Source: Plasmodium brasilianum (Eukaryota; Apicomplexa; Aconoidasida; Haemosporida; Plasmodiidae). Taken from it: a stretch of DNA of 64,000 bases. Where the stretch lies: contig NC_090122.1 of assembly GCF_023973825.1 (NCBI RefSeq), positions 1,604,630 to 1,668,629 of the forward strand, given 5' to 3'. This document shows, one piece after another, positions 46,032-59,600 of this stretch. The translations under genes were made by a program, and so were the position numbers. The notes under the pieces are model-generated. The model was not told the DNA's origin and did no database searches. It was given only the letters and a program-made list of their open reading frames with translations. Position 1 is the first letter of the stretch, and each line of letters starts with the position of its first letter.

Positions 46032-46760
46032 TTTTCTCTTCAGCTTTCTTCCCTTTTTCTTTCTTTCCTTTATCTTTCTTACCTTTATACTTCTTCCCCC
46101 TATCTTTCTTCTCTTTATTTTTCTACTTTAATCTTTCTCTTTTTTTTCTTTTTTCTCCCCCTCCTATTTATATATTTGTATTGAATGGAAGACTGAAATG
46201 ATCGTGCTCCTTGAAAATTACATTATCGTTTAAAACTTGAAAGAAAAATATTCAGTACGTGAGTATATATATGTGTATATGTACGTGCACATTACATTAA
46301 TTATGTTGTGTACGCATATGCTTAGGAGTTCTACAAAATTAAAGCTGCGCATGTATTTTTTTTTTTTTTTTTTTTATGTACTTGTTTCATTAAATGTGCA
46401 CATACGTAGGTACATATTTAGTGCACAACCTAAATTAAAAAAATAGAGAATATTCCATTATGCAAAAAAAAAAAAAAAAAAAAAGACATTTCTATTAGAA
46501 GAAGCATTTGTAATAGTGCTACAGAAGTATCGCAATGATTACACAAAGTAACGAAATAATGACATAGTTTTATAAGTGTATCTAATCTTTAAGAAGTTAA
46601 TTGACTTTGTTTTTTTTTTTTTCTTACTTTCTTTAATATTCATATTTATGCTCTATTGCTGAATATATTTTTCATTTTTAAAACTTCTCATTTACCATTA
46701 ACAGATTTGCCAGTTATGTAAGACACATAACAAATAAAAAATTCTCCCCACACATATTAA
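46032..46760. other. Intergenic region between divergent genes
   Basis: Shared upstream region. A C/T-rich degenerate repeat (tctttcttcccttttt type) at about 46035-46165 lies immediately before the minus-strand start codon. Poly-A/T runs follow. No gene seen. Confidence 0.5.
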
Positions 46761-48950
46761 ATGTCTATAGTACAAATGGCAACAAGGAAAAAAGAAAGAT
46801 ATCATAAAACGGGGAAATCAAATAAAAAAAAGACCTATTTGAGTTTTTCTGATCATGAATATTTTAATGAATATTCCAAGGGAATTGATAATGCTGATAA
46901 TGACCAAAATAGTAGAAGAGATCATCCCTTTAATAATAGCAATAAACACAAGTTAAATCCTTTCCTTAATAAATCCTATGGAAATGATAAATACATAGGA
47001 AGCCCAAGTAGCGGCATAAAGCTGCTTCGAGAATCTGGGAAAAGTTACAAAGATGAATTACAGACATTCAATATAGCGAAATATGAAAAGAAGCAGAACG
47101 AAGCAGAATTAGTTGAACTAAATAAAATATTGGACGATGAAAATAGCATATACTTTAAAGGTACACCTTGTAAATTTAAAGAAAATAAAGGTAAAAAAAA
47201 ACTGAGTGTTTCAAGTATAAATATGGAAAATAATACTACTGAGAAAATAGAGAAAAATATTGATGTAAGTGAATTATGGAACTACTTAAGCTATGTACAT
47301 AATTCAGAAGGTGGTAGACTCAAATATAAAATGAACGAAATAATTGATAAACGTGTTAAGGAGGATGAAGAAAAGATTAGTTACAAGAAAAAAGGGAAGA
47401 ATAATGAACTAGAGAGTAGCAAAGAAAGAAAAAAAGAAGTATCTAATAAAACGAATAACCAAAATAATATTAAAAAAAAGGAGGAAAATATTAACTACGA
47501 TGAATACAAAAATATGATTAAATATATATTACCATGCATGTCAGACAATAAAATAAAATATTCTTGGTGTGTTTTAAAAAGTAATTTAAAATGTGAAAAC
47601 GATCAAGTAAACTATGAGCACTTTTTTAGTTTCATTAATGAAAAAGCAGGAAATGATAAAAGCGAGAACATAAGTAAAATTGTGGGAAGCAAGTTAAAAA
47701 ATAAAATGTTGAAATACAATTTTAATCCGTCAAATGTTCAATTAAAAACAATTAATTATATTGACAATATTAGGTTAAAAGCTACCGAATTTTCTAAAGA
47801 ATTCAAACAGTTGATATCAGAAAACGAGTTAAATAATTTATTTAAAGGTAAAGAAAAAATAAAAATAGAGGAATTGGAAAAGCATATCAATCATATAATC
47901 CACGAAAGGATAGGGAAAACGAATTACCAGGAAATAGGAAAAAACGTTTCATCAATTATAGATAGTATAGAAAATGCAGATGAAAAAAAAAATAAAAAAT
48001 ATTCCAGAAAAATGGAAGGGCTTACAAATTTTAATATGAAGGCTTATATATCTACATTACTTACGAACAAAAATGGTGAAGTATCAGTAAAACATTTCAT
48101 TGATAATCTAAGTGTTGATTACGAAACTCTAAGTAACCAAAATAAGAATGTAAAAGACGCTTATGATTTTTATTCTAGAAATATTGCACCTACAGAAATT
48201 TTGAGCGAATCTTATGCTGATGAGTTAAATAATGAAGAACTTAAAAGAGCAAAATTTTTAATTGAAGAAATAGATTATTCAGTAAGGAATAATTACAAGT
48301 CAAATTATTTAGGTGCAAAAAGTAGCAAAAACAAAGATTACGAAAGTTCGTATTTATCCCTTTATGAGATTTTTAAACATTTGGACATAGATAAAGATAG
48401 TTATATAACTAAAGAAGATTTGCAAAAAAGTTTTAACAAATTAAAAATAAGAAATATAACTAATGCGGATATAAATATATTTTTAAAGTATATAGATACA
48501 CAAAGAAAGGGGTACATAAATGTCAATGATTTCTTAACAAATTATCAACTTGAAGAAAAGTCATTGATTAATTGGATAAAAAATACAAATAAGCCTTATT
48601 TCGAATTTGTTCAAAATTTAAAAAGAGAACATAATTGCCATGAAAGGTCTGTTAGTGAAAAGGTTATAAATAATAAAAATGCTTCTATTGCCAAAAAATA
48701 TGACGATGTAATAAGTAATTATAACTTAGAATTAGATCCATATTGTCCTTCTTATATTATAAGAGAAAGAATAAGAGACAATTTTATGGCCAAAAAGGAA
48801 GACTTTATGAATAAACACGTAAATGCAACTAGATTTCATTTAACGTCCTATAGAAATACAAACAATATAGTGCAACCAGTCGAAAATTCAGACTTGTATA
48901 TGAATGACAACTTGAGGTTTAAAACAACTTACAATTTAAATTACACTTGA
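46761..48950 (+). CDS. EF-hand calcium-binding protein
   Basis: Single exon of 729 residues starting MSIVQMATRKKERYHKTGKS. An EF-hand pair lies near residues 530-592. The first loop, at 542-553, is DIDKDSYITKED: Asp at 1, 3 and 5, aromatic at 7, Ile at 8, and Asp rather than Glu at 12. Its helix is preceded by SLYEIFKHL. The second loop, starting ~579, is DTQRKGYINVND, which lacks acidic residues at 3 and 5 and probably does not bind calcium strongly. An earlier segment (ISTLLTNKNGEVSVKHFIDN) is EF-hand-like but weaker. The rest is charged and largely helical; a conserved-looking C-terminus (SNYNLELDPYCPSYIIRERI) may be an interaction region. The partner is unknown. Confidence 0.85.
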   Translation: MSIVQMATRKKERYHKTGKSNKKKTYLSFSDHEYFNEYSKGIDNADNDQNSRRDHPFNNSNKHKLNPFLNKSYGNDKYIGSPSSGIKLLRESGKSYKDELQTFNIAKYEKKQNEAELVELNKILDDENSIYFKGTPCKFKENKGKKKLSVSSINMENNTTEKIEKNIDVSELWNYLSYVHNSEGGRLKYKMNEIIDKRVKEDEEKISYKKKGKNNELESSKERKKEVSNKTNNQNNIKKKEENINYDEYKNMIKYILPCMSDNKIKYSWCVLKSNLKCENDQVNYEHFFSFINEKAGNDKSENISKIVGSKLKNKMLKYNFNPSNVQLKTINYIDNIRLKATEFSKEFKQLISENELNNLFKGKEKIKIEELEKHINHIIHERIGKTNYQEIGKNVSSIIDSIENADEKKNKKYSRKMEGLTNFNMKAYISTLLTNKNGEVSVKHFIDNLSVDYETLSNQNKNVKDAYDFYSRNIAPTEILSESYADELNNEELKRAKFLIEEIDYSVRNNYKSNYLGAKSSKNKDYESSYLSLYEIFKHLDIDKDSYITKEDLQKSFNKLKIRNITNADINIFLKYIDTQRKGYINVNDFLTNYQLEEKSLINWIKNTNKPYFEFVQNLKREHNCHERSVSEKVINNKNASIAKKYDDVISNYNLELDPYCPSYIIRERIRDNFMAKKEDFMNKHVNATRFHLTSYRNTNNIVQPVENSDLYMNDNLRFKTTYNLNYT

Positions 48951-49596
48951 TTGTAAAGAATAATAAAATATCGTGCTATGCTTGTCATTGTTCTGCACCT
49001 TTAAGCAAAGTATGAAGTTCAACATCCTTTTCAATAAATTTTTTTTTTTTTTTTTGTATCTTACAACCATAAAATTTTTCTTCGCACAGTTAATAATTTT
49101 TTTTATGTGTTTTTAAAAAATGTAATTCAAAATAAACGTATTTTTAAAGTGGAATCGGCTCACTTCATTATATGTTAGGAAGAGGCGTTCATTAGAACGA
49201 ACATTTTGCATAAACAGGTCATACAAAAAAAAAAAAAAAAATTGGCTAGTAACATAATTTAAAAAAATAAATAAATAGTAAAATAACAAAAAAAAGCTAT
49301 AAAAATATTATCCTCAAAGATATAAAAATATTAAATGCTAAAAAAAAATAGAAAAAATTAAAGAGGAATGAACGAAAGTTCAAGAATTATGGCCAAAAAA
49401 AAAAAATAATAAAATAAGAGAATTTTTAAATAATAACGAAAATGAGTTGGTTTCCCTTTAATGGATACATAACAGAAATACACGTCTCCATAATTACTAT
49501 AACAAAAATGCATTAGCAAATAAAATGTCAATATGAGTGTGTATATATATATATGTTTAAGACAAAGGTATAGACCTTTATTTATTACACTACAAA
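48951..49596. other. Intergenic region between convergent genes
   Basis: Contains both 3' flanks; poly-A/T rich, no feature seen. Confidence 0.6.
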
Positions 49597-50465
49597 TTAA
49601 GGAAAAAAATAAGTATACGGAACATAAAGGCTACTTGCAAAGTAATATGGCTCTGGTGCTTCCACATATATTCTTATCCATTTTCCCCTATCTATATATA
49701 CATACTCTCTTTTTGCTACTTCCTTTTTTGATACTTTTTCTGTTTCTTCTTTTGCTTCTTCTTCCTTTGTTTCATTGTCTTTTACTTCCTTTTCTTTTTT
49801 TTTATCTGTTTTTACTGCATTATCACTTGAAGAAGACTTGGAAACCTCGCAAGGATAATAGTAAACATAATAGTAAGAAGGATAATGATAAGCTGCAGGA
49901 ACTACAGTATATTTTTTTGAAGAGCCAAAACAGCCTGTTGATTTGGAACTTAAAACATATTTCCATGTAACACCTAAGGGGTAATAAAGTGGATTATACA
50001 TTTCAGGTCCTAAGAATGTATATAAAAAAGAATAAATTAATTTGTTAATAAAAAGAGTATATTAGGAGGTGTTTCATTGGTGATTATACCAAAATACATT
50101 ACAATGTATGCGCATGAATATACATGTAATCGTACAAGAAAAAAAAAATTCAAAAAAAAACAATATACATTAAAAATCATTCGTTTTTTTTTTTTTTTTT
50201 TTTTCTCTCTTTTAAATAGGCATATAAAAAAATGATCATAATTTTTTATTTATAAAATGACTCATCAAATGCTGTTCTGTATAATAAATAAAAAGACCAT
50301 TCCCATAAGCAACATCGTTTTCATATAAATTAATATATAAAATAAAATTAAAAAAAAGAAAAAAAAACTAGAAGAAAGTACGTAATCTTTGTATGATTTA
50401 TTACTTAAATAGGTATAATCGTAGGTGTCTAGTATTAAGGGACTGGAGGCATATGATCTCACCAT
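49597..50465 (-). CDS. Small Tyr/Pro-rich protein, two exons
   Basis: Minus-strand exon 1 is 50465-50405 (MVRSYASSPLILDTYDYTYL) with donor GTAATA. Exon 2 is 50009-49597 with acceptor ACATTCTTAG. The junction codon AGA links YDYTYL-R-PEMYNPLYYPLG. The protein is 157 residues. The N-terminal half is rich in Tyr/Pro with short repeats (YHYPSYYYVYYYPCE); an acidic/Lys linker (KEEEAKEETEKVSKKE) and a second Tyr-rich end (YVYIDRGKWIRIYVEAPEPY) follow. There is no signal peptide or membrane helix. The composition is reminiscent of small apicomplexan cortical (inner membrane complex) proteins, but this is inference. If the intron is missed, exon 1 appears to run into a false hydrophobic tail. Confidence 0.7.
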
Positions 50466-50515
50466 TTTTGCTCGTTTAATGTATTGAAAATTGAATATAC
50501 ACGTATGTAATGTGC

Positions 50516-50549
<34 letters not shown>

Positions 50550-52358
50550 TTCGTATATATATGTATATTATGTAAAAGAAGAATTTTATTTAAAATATTT
50601 TTCAAATCAAAATGTATGAATTTGGTTGTGTGCTTAAAAATTATTCAAAAAGTATAATATGGAAAATTTTTTATTATGTTTTTAAAATAAGGAAATATCT
50701 TTCATCCTTAAATATGTGTTAATTTTTAGTTAGCTTTCTGTGTAACTTAATTTTGAGCATGTTTTTTTCTTTTTTCTTTTTTCTTTTTTAAAAAAACAAC
50801 AAAGGGTAAGGCGAAAAATAATGCTGGAAAAATATAAGCAGCGATTAAAAAAGCTTTAAAAGCTCTAAATTCTTTAAGTCCTTTTAAATTAATTTACATG
50901 ATCATAATACACCTTTTAAAAGAAAATAAGAAAGTTCCCTCATTCCTCATGTTTTATATATATATATTTTTTTTACAATATACTGTCTTTTTTTCTTATT
51001 TACTCTAACTCAGCATGTTAACTTTCAGTGTTTATTTTGTTGCATGCATACATCATGTAATATATGAAAACATTGCTAATTAACTAAGTGAACATATGTG
51101 AATGTTCAAATGATCCATATTTTTGTGTACAACAAATTTAGCGTAATTTATATGTATATTCATTTATACATTTAACTCTGCTTAATCCAATATCTTCTGA
51201 ACAAGATAGCAACAATGTTTAATAGTGAACATGTTACGCTTAATTTGCAAAAAAGTTCAAAGCTATAATTAACGTAAAAAAACACCATTGAGATATGATT
51301 TTTTTTTTTTTTTTTTAAATTATATAAAACATAATATAATTGAAATAAGCTTAAAAAAAGAATTTTTTCTTAAAACCAACACAAAACGTAAATTATGCTC
51401 ATCTTCAAAGAAAAAAAAAATATATTCTTAAAAATGGTCTAAAGAAGGGTGCAATAAAATATACAAAACACTATTTTACAGGAATTAATACAAAATAAAT
51501 ATATATAAAAATCCTATTGGGGATTATGAAATATATACTATGTTATATTAAATCGAATTTTTTTATAAACCGCGTATGTATGTATGTATGTATGTATGTA
51601 TGTATGTATGTATGTATGTATGTATGTATGTATGTATGTATGTATACACATGTGCAGTTAAAATTCAAAATGAATATACGGTCAAAAAAAAAAGAATGAA
51701 AAGAATAAATTGTCTTTTATATAAATTCATTAAAAGTTTCAACTTCCGCAACGATATACGAAACAAAAAGTATTCAGGAATATAATATGACATTGTAATT
51801 TTTTTTGTGGGAAAGTTTTTTATAACTGCAATGTATTATAAATAAAAAAAAAAAAAAAGTAAGAAAGAGAAAACAAAATGTGGAAAAAAAGAAAAAATGG
51901 AAATCACATTTTAACTACAATTATTATAATTAAAAATTTTAATTACCGTTTCTGAATAACGATTAAAAAGAAAAAGGTTAATTTCCATTTCTCTATAGTG
52001 TATACATAACATCACTAAGGTAGAAGTAATATAGTTATAATATTTTTTATTTTTTTTTTTTAATTTTGCTTTTAAAAATATTTGCTCCTTCAGCAAATTC
52101 GTTCTTTTAAAATTTTGATATTTTTTAGTGCAAAAATGATCATAGAAGAAAAATGATTCCAGAGATAAAAATAAAAATTTTGAGTCTTATTGTATATGCA
52201 AACATTTCCCCCGAGGAACGATAAGAAAAGAACATGATATGTAATGTTATATTTGATTGTTTTTAACTTTTTGAGTAAGAAAAACACATACGTATATATA
52301 TATATATATATAAATATATGTACATGCTCGAAGTTATATCCTTTTACTTCTGCATACA
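50466..52358. other. Intergenic region between divergent genes
   Basis: About 1.9 kb of AT-rich sequence with an (AT)n tract near 50518-50547, poly-T/A runs and the tetranucleotide repeat listed separately. No gene seen. Confidence 0.6.
51574..51645. repeat. (GTAT)18 microsatellite
   Basis: Eighteen perfect tetranucleotide units. It is open in all plus frames (Met-Tyr-Val-Cys repeat), but the length is not a multiple of three-unit codons and nothing around it looks coding. Confidence 0.97.
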
Positions 52359-54917
52359 ATGCTAATTGAAAATAGGAAAATAGTAAGAAATGTTATTTTC
52401 GAATGTAACGATAAATTAAAATTATACATAAAAATAAAGCAAAGCATCAAGAATAATGATATAAGTAAAAGTGTAAGAGAGTTGGAAGAATGTTATAAAA
52501 ATCTTTTGGGTTCTTATTCAAATAAATTTTACGAAATTAAATGTTATAATGATGATTATACTAGTGATACAAAAATAAATAATGATATAATAAATCGTCT
52601 TTCGAATAGCTTTATAGAAAACAGTAATGGGTGTGTAATATCTTTTTTTAATAAATATGGAAATATAAAAATATCTAAAGACAACAGCAAACATGTTAAA
52701 AACAATAATTCTAATAATAGTATAGATGAAACATATATAAGCAACCTTATAGACGCTTTTTTCATTAAAACATGTGATGTATCAGTTAAAAAAAATGAAA
52801 AAAAAAATTATTCCTTACGATATGGTATTTTCACTAATTCCTTTAATTTATATGATTTATTAGAAGATTATTACTATGAGCATATGCAGTATTACCAAAA
52901 AATAAAAAGCTGTACGTTAAAATGTGACGAAAAAATAGATAAAAGGAGGTATAACAATAACAGTAACAATAATAATAATAATAATTATTATTATTATAAT
53001 TATAAAAATGTGAATACTCCTTCTAAAAGTGAAATAAAAAAGTTCATTGAGAAAACAAGGGCTGTTGTATTTTCAGATTCAAGGAAATTAAAAGACATGC
53101 TCAGCTTTGCAGAAAAACAGAAAAGGGTGGTAGAAAATAAATTAAAAAAAGATGAATCATTTTTTTGTACATTATTAATTATAGATATTAGTAGAATAAA
53201 AGAAGAAGACACGTTTAATAGTAGCCTCATAAATAATAATGACAATCATAGATCTACTTTAAACAATTTTTACTTTATTAATGTCTATTATACAAATGAT
53301 AATAATTATGAAGAAGAAAACAATAAGGAGGATAATTTGAGAAAATCGTTCATCGAATTTAGCAGTTTAATTAAGCATTATTATACGGATAAACATTTCA
53401 AAATTGATATTTCAAACTTTAACAAAATATCAAAAATAATTTCAGAAATTTTCTATGATTTAGCTAATATTCACATAAAAATTGTCCTGCACATGTCAGG
53501 AAATTATGATATTAAAAAGAAAGATGAGCCTATTTTGAATTTCCTCCATTCCATTGACCTTGAATTAAAAGAATTCTTAAATTATTTGACCAAAAATGTG
53601 AAGAAATTAGAAAATGTAAATTCGAATTTGCGAGAAAGTTCTGAGGATACCCTTTTATTAAAAAATGAAAAATATCATAAAATAAATAATGTTTTATTCA
53701 AAAATATCGATTTAGATCAAAAAACAAAATGTAATATAATAAAAGAAGCTATGAATATTCCTGAAGAATATGTTGATAGATTAGTATTACTAAATAAAAC
53801 ATTTCAACATAATTATTCGTTTTATAAAGAAAAGGAAAAAGACTTACATAAGAGTATTAAAAATTTAGTGGAAAAACAAAATGACATTATAAAAAATTAT
53901 GAACAAGAGGAAGAGCAAAAAAAAAGAGATATAAATGGTGCGCTTAACGAAATTACTTATATTAATGAAAAATGTTTGGAACTAAAAAATGAAATAAAAA
54001 AACATAAGGATTTAAATTCGAAATATTTACAAGGCGAAAAACATAGGCAAGAACAAAATTTAATAAAATTTCAGACTGCTGATGGTATGCTAGCTAAGGA
54101 ATACACGTCTTTTTTAAAATTTCGTAATGAATCGTCAATACATGATCAAAAAACAATAGGAAAAGAGGAAGATATAAATAAATTTCAAAAAGATGAACAA
54201 ACCTACAATGCTAATGAAGAAGAAGATAAGATACAAGATATATGCAAAAAAAAAGAAGAAGAATACTTGAAAAATTTAAATGAAGCCATAAAGTACGCGG
54301 AACGAATTTTTCAAGAAACATACGATTTGAAGTAATCATTAGAGCAAATCTTTCTATAGTCTGTATTAATTCTATTTTGTAAAGTACATGCACATCCGCA
54401 ACGCAGTAGTGAATATAGGATTATGCAACTCGGAAACAATTAGAAAAAAGAAGCTTTTCACTGTTAGAATTAAAACGTAGCATATGTATATGCCTATGCA
54501 TACACACAGACGTGCATGCTTATCTCCACATATGCACATCCCCATACATGTATATCCTCGTACATTTACACATTTAGTCTTCTTTCCGCTTTTCCCTGTG
54601 ACTTCAGGAAACAATATGATAGCAGCATAAGTAGAAAAATCGATCTGCTCAACGTTCTAAAAATGACAGCTTCAAAATTTAATGAAAAAATAAACTCTCT
54701 GGTAAATAACTTTAAAAACACAAAGGAGCTGAAACTTATATCCCCATTAGAAGACAACTGTGTTAATTTGAAGGAAAGGTTTGAACAAACAAATTTAGTA
54801 ATAAAAAATTGCTTAAAGGATTATAAGGAGATGTTGGATCACCTGGATACGAACAATTTTAACGAGAGCCAGTTAAATTGGATATACAAAATGAATTCCT
54901 TATCGAAAAAATTTTAG
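52359..54917 (+). CDS. Coiled-coil protein of unknown function, two exons
   Basis: Exon 1 is 52359-54331 and exon 2 is 54608-54917 (760 residues). Donor GTAATC follows TYDL; the acceptor is CTGTGACTTCAG; junction codon AAG continues into KQYDSSISRKID. The N-terminal ~200 residues look globular (FECNDKLKLYIKIKQS), then come an Asn/Tyr-rich loop and three helical coiled-coil segments, the longest around 480-650 (FYKEKEKDLHKSIKNLVEKQ). The C-terminal exon also has heptad spacing (ISPLEDNCVNLKERFEQTN). There is no membrane helix. Architecture suggests a cytoskeletal or kinetochore-type scaffold, but I cannot name a family. Confidence 0.8.
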
Positions 54918-54972
54918 CGGCAAATGTACATACACATGTGCGCGTATGCATACTGTTATGCTTGTATATGGG

Positions 54973-55014
<42 letters not shown>

Positions 55015-56689
55015 TAGTAACGTTTCTATCTGTAAGTGGCCTTATGATGGAGCTTTCATATTATTACATCATAGAAAGTTATATTTATAATTAATATACA
55101 AACACTATCAAAAAAAAAAAAAAAAAAAAAAACACACTAACTACTTTTATATATATATATGAAATTCACGAATTTCAAAGAGTAAAAGTGAACAACAATG
55201 CAAAAGAGGAAGACAAAATTTCCTTTAAATTTCATTAGCATATGTAACTACTATATGTATTAGCTTGAAAAAGGTGAAGTACGCATTAATATTTTATGTA
55301 AAATTAAATATGCTGAGAATAGGCAAAATTGATCATTCACATAAAAAATATAAAAAGGGAAAAAAAGAAATTACAGAAAAAAAAAAAAAAAAAAATATAA
55401 TTGTTAAAATTTTTATTCTTAATACTTTCAATAGTATTATTTTTTTTATAATGCTTTTTTTTTTTTTTTTTAACATCTTTTCAAAAAAGTATACATTGTG
55501 CAACTTAAACAATCTCGACAGTTACACATTAGACAACTTAATTTTTTGAAAAATAGAAATATTTTAAAAAAAATTATTTATTTTTAAGTACAAAACAGTA
55601 AAATTATGGATTAATATAATTTTTACAATGAATAGTTTATAGTATTTAATGAAAAAGTATAACTATATTATTTATTTAACGGTATATTTTTTTTTTTTTT
55701 TTTTTTTTTGTATGCATACTAATTATACAAAATAAGCAATGAATTATCAATTATTCAAAAATTTGTTTCGTTGTAAAATTTATGATGCATATTTATTTTA
55801 TATTATTCAAGATTCGAAAAAAAAAAAAATAAATATAAATGAATAAATAATCCAGACAGATAAGCAAATAAACAGGAGAATAAATAATAATTTCATCTAA
55901 ATTAAACAAAGCATATATTCTTTTTTTTTTTTTTTTTTTTTGCGTATTTTGTAGCACATATTTATATATGTATATGCAAAATAAACTTCCGACAAAATAA
56001 AATAATAAAAATATAAAATAATAGATTAATTCATGAGAAAATGTTGAAGTCATCAAAATGATAGTTCCGATTTTGACATTATTAGTACAAAAATAAAAAA
56101 AAGTGTATGTTTTTTTTAAATATTATAAAATTTGCAAGATAAATAAGTGTACATAATTTATATAAAGATAATACATTTTTTTTTTTTTTTTTATGGTATT
56201 TCGAATAGTTCTTCATATGTAGTAAATCGTCATACATCGTCACATTTCGCCTTATTTAAACTTTCGGAATTTGTAAAATTTCCCTAGGCCATATATTAAA
56301 TATGATTCATTTTTGATATTCTCTATGTTTTTGTATTCGTATTTAGTGTGAACGTATACTCACACATCTTATGTGCGCGTATGATCATAACACACATTAT
56401 GTACATTACACACCTGTTAGCATTTGTATAATTTTGAATTTTACGAGTACTTGTTGGAATTACACACCCCTTAGGGATAGTACACCTTGGATTATTGTTT
56501 TGTTTGTCTTATCTGACTTTTATTAGTTCTTATAAAGTGTTTTTTTTTTTTTTTTTCGATATATAAATGTAAGTATGCAGGCATCACTTGATTTTATTTT
56601 TTTATTTTTTTTCTAAACAAACATATATACACACATGTATGTTCATATATAAATACACGACTTTTAAGACCAATATTTGAGTGACAAAA
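54918..56689. other. Intergenic region between two plus-strand genes
   Basis: About 1.8 kb, AT-rich, with (AT)n at about 54979-55010 and long poly-A/T runs. A GC-richer patch at 56185-56285 is open on both strands for 20-30 codons but gave no consistent gene model. Confidence 0.5.
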
Positions 56690-59600
56690 ATGAACAAAAA
56701 CTATGAGTTCGAGTATTATCAAAATTTAATGCAAAAGGAACTAAAAGAATATGAAACACATTCTGATATATCGTGTAAAATAGGCTATAGCGACTCAGAA
56801 TCGGAAGGAGTTGCGTCCATAAAAGAGGTACCTTACTATTCGTACAACAACAGCTTGAAAAATTATAAAAAAGAAAAATTAGAAAAACCTGTGTGGAAAA
56901 GTCTTTACGATATTGAGGAGACAGCAAAAGATTCGTACTCAGATTATGAATATTCTAAGAATGATAAATCGGAAAGCGAAATTGAATCTCCCAGATTTGG
57001 AAATTCGTCTGAGGATGAAAAGGGAAAAGAAGTAGATGGGCTGAATGGTGAAGATGAGCAGAATGAAGAAGACAAGTTGTATGAAAAAGATGAGCTGAAT
57101 GGAGGAGATGAACCATATGAAATGAATGAGCGGTATGAAGAAGGAGAGCATAAGGAGGAAACGGCAAGGATAAAAAATTTTGTTAATGGAGTTAATAATT
57201 CTGAAAACTTTTTCGCATTTGATAAAATAAATGATGAATTAAAAAATTCAAAATCTAATGACCCATTTGGTAATTTTTCAAATAAGGAGAACATTTCCAT
57301 TTCTAGTAGTATTAATTATAACTTTAGAGAAGAATTAGAAAACAATATGTATAACAATTTAAGTATGTTTAAAAGTATAAAAAATAGGTATGATGATACA
57401 ACTAAACATTTTATGAAACCGAAAACGTGTAAAGATATCAATGGTATATATTACGATGTAAGTGATGAAAAGGTGGATATTGATTTATTAAAAAGAGAAC
57501 ATGAAAAATTAAAGAAAGGACATATATTAGAGAAGTTAAGTACTTCTGAATATGATTACCTTACTCGCGGAAACTCTTCAAATAGTCATTATAGGAATGT
57601 ACAGTATACAAGTGCTAAAAATAGTAGTAAATTAAAAAAAGGGGTGCTAGATGATAACACTCTGAAGAAAATATCCAAAAATTTTGGTATTTCATCTGAT
57701 AATAGCACATCAGACACATTTGACCAAATATTGGTGGATCAAAACATTGCTTATAAGGGTAAGAAGTTGCATGAAAGGAAAATTACGGATTATAGTAATT
57801 CTGTGAAGAAAAAAAATACCAGGTTGAGAAAAATAGCAAACAGAGGCGTTGAACAAGTGGAAAAAGAGGTAGAGGAGGAGGAAGAAGAGGAGGAAGAGGA
57901 GGAGGAAGAAGAGGAAGAGGAAGAAGAAGAGGAAGAGGAAGAAGAAGAGGAAGAGGAAGAGGAAGAAGAAGAGGAAGAGGAAGAGGAAGAAGAAGAGGAA
58001 GAGGAGGAGGAAGAAGAAGAGGAAGAGGAAGAAGACGAGGGAGAAGAAAAAAATGAGGAAGAAGAGGACGCACAGAAAAACACAGATATAAAAGAAGATG
58101 AAGATAAAGAAGAAGAAGAACAACATAACAAAGTGGGTGGCAATACGGAGGAAGAGGATGAAGGAAATGAGGAAGAAGATAATGCCGTCTTAGAAAATTC
58201 GAAATGTAAAAGGAATACAAATAAAGCAGCTTCAAAAATACGCACTGATAATATTAATAGTAAGAATATACCCAATTTCCAAAAGAAGAATAACGAAACA
58301 AAAAAAAGAAATAGTAATAAAAAAAAAATTGCAAAAGACAAAGTCTTTACATGTAAAAAAATAACAGAAATTATTGATGAAAAGAATTCTAGCGAAAGGG
58401 TAACAACCAGTAGTACAACAAGTGAGAGTAACGATGAAATTATTAGTTATATACATAATAAGAATATAATAATAAACAAAACAGAAACGGAAAAACAAAA
58501 TGATTTAGTGAATGAGCAGATTGCAAAAGAAATGAATTTTGAATGGTGGAAGCCTAATGAAAAAACGGTTCACACACAAATGGAAAATCTTCAAAACATG
58601 AAAGAAGATATAGATAATAAATTAAATAATGAAAAGAGAGTAATAAAATCAGAAAAGGAAATTTTGAATAAAGAGAGAATATTAAATCGTTATGAAATAC
58701 CAAAAGATATTTCTTATTATGTAGAAAAGTATCAAAAGAGAAAAGAGGAACACGACAAAAATAGTAGCAATGTACATATAAATGTTAACAACGATGCAAA
58801 TAGAAAAGAAGTTGTTAATGAATCTGAAAATATCCTTGCTCATAACAACACGAACGATATTTTAAGTGAAAAAAAGGATTTATTTAATACACGTAATTCG
58901 GAAAACAAAAATCAAGATATAGAAGCGGAAAAGGGGTTAGAGCATCTTTACCATGATCGATTTAACAGATATGATGATTCATTGAAAGTACCAAATAATA
59001 GAACGACAATACAAGATTGTAATAAAGAAATGATTCCAATTTCAACTAATGATCAAGTAGATTCGTTAAAAAGTTGTAATATTATCGACGAATTTTTTTC
59101 TGATAAACCTAAAATAAAAAATGATGTGAATTATGAAAACGGTGCAAACATAAATAATAGCAATACCTTTTTAAAGGAAGAGAAGGTTCCCTATATTAAT
59201 AGTATAAATATGAATCAAATAAGCAATTCAAATAATACATGCGAGGTGTATAATAATTCATTCTTTAATAATGATCATAAAAATAAAGGAAAGGATTTAT
59301 TAGGTATACCTCGAAATATGTTACAGAATGAAATTTGTAATGGTCAAATTAGTGGTGATACATATACCATTTATGATAAAATTTACGACAGTATTTACGA
59401 TCAGATAAATAACTATTCGGAAAAAAACAATGAAGAGTGTTTTAATAAGAGTACAGAAAATAACAACAATGAGAAGAATTTGCCATTTTTCCAAAACATT
59501 GACGAAAGTAAAGAAAATTGTATGTATATAAAGGAAAAGGGTGATACGAGAATATACTCTGATGAAGAAAAAAATGAGAAGATTAAGATGTTTTTGAAAT

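Noticed and set aside
51517..51699. Met-Tyr-Val-Cys repeat protein
   Set aside because: Direct translation of the (GTAT)18 microsatellite.
56185..56285. Plus- or minus-strand exon in the spacer before the giant gene
   Set aside because: Both strands are open for 20-30 codons but no start or splice partner gives a consistent gene.
57710..58341. Minus-strand poly-Ser and poly-Leu frames
   Set aside because: They are the complement of the poly-Glu tract of the giant protein.
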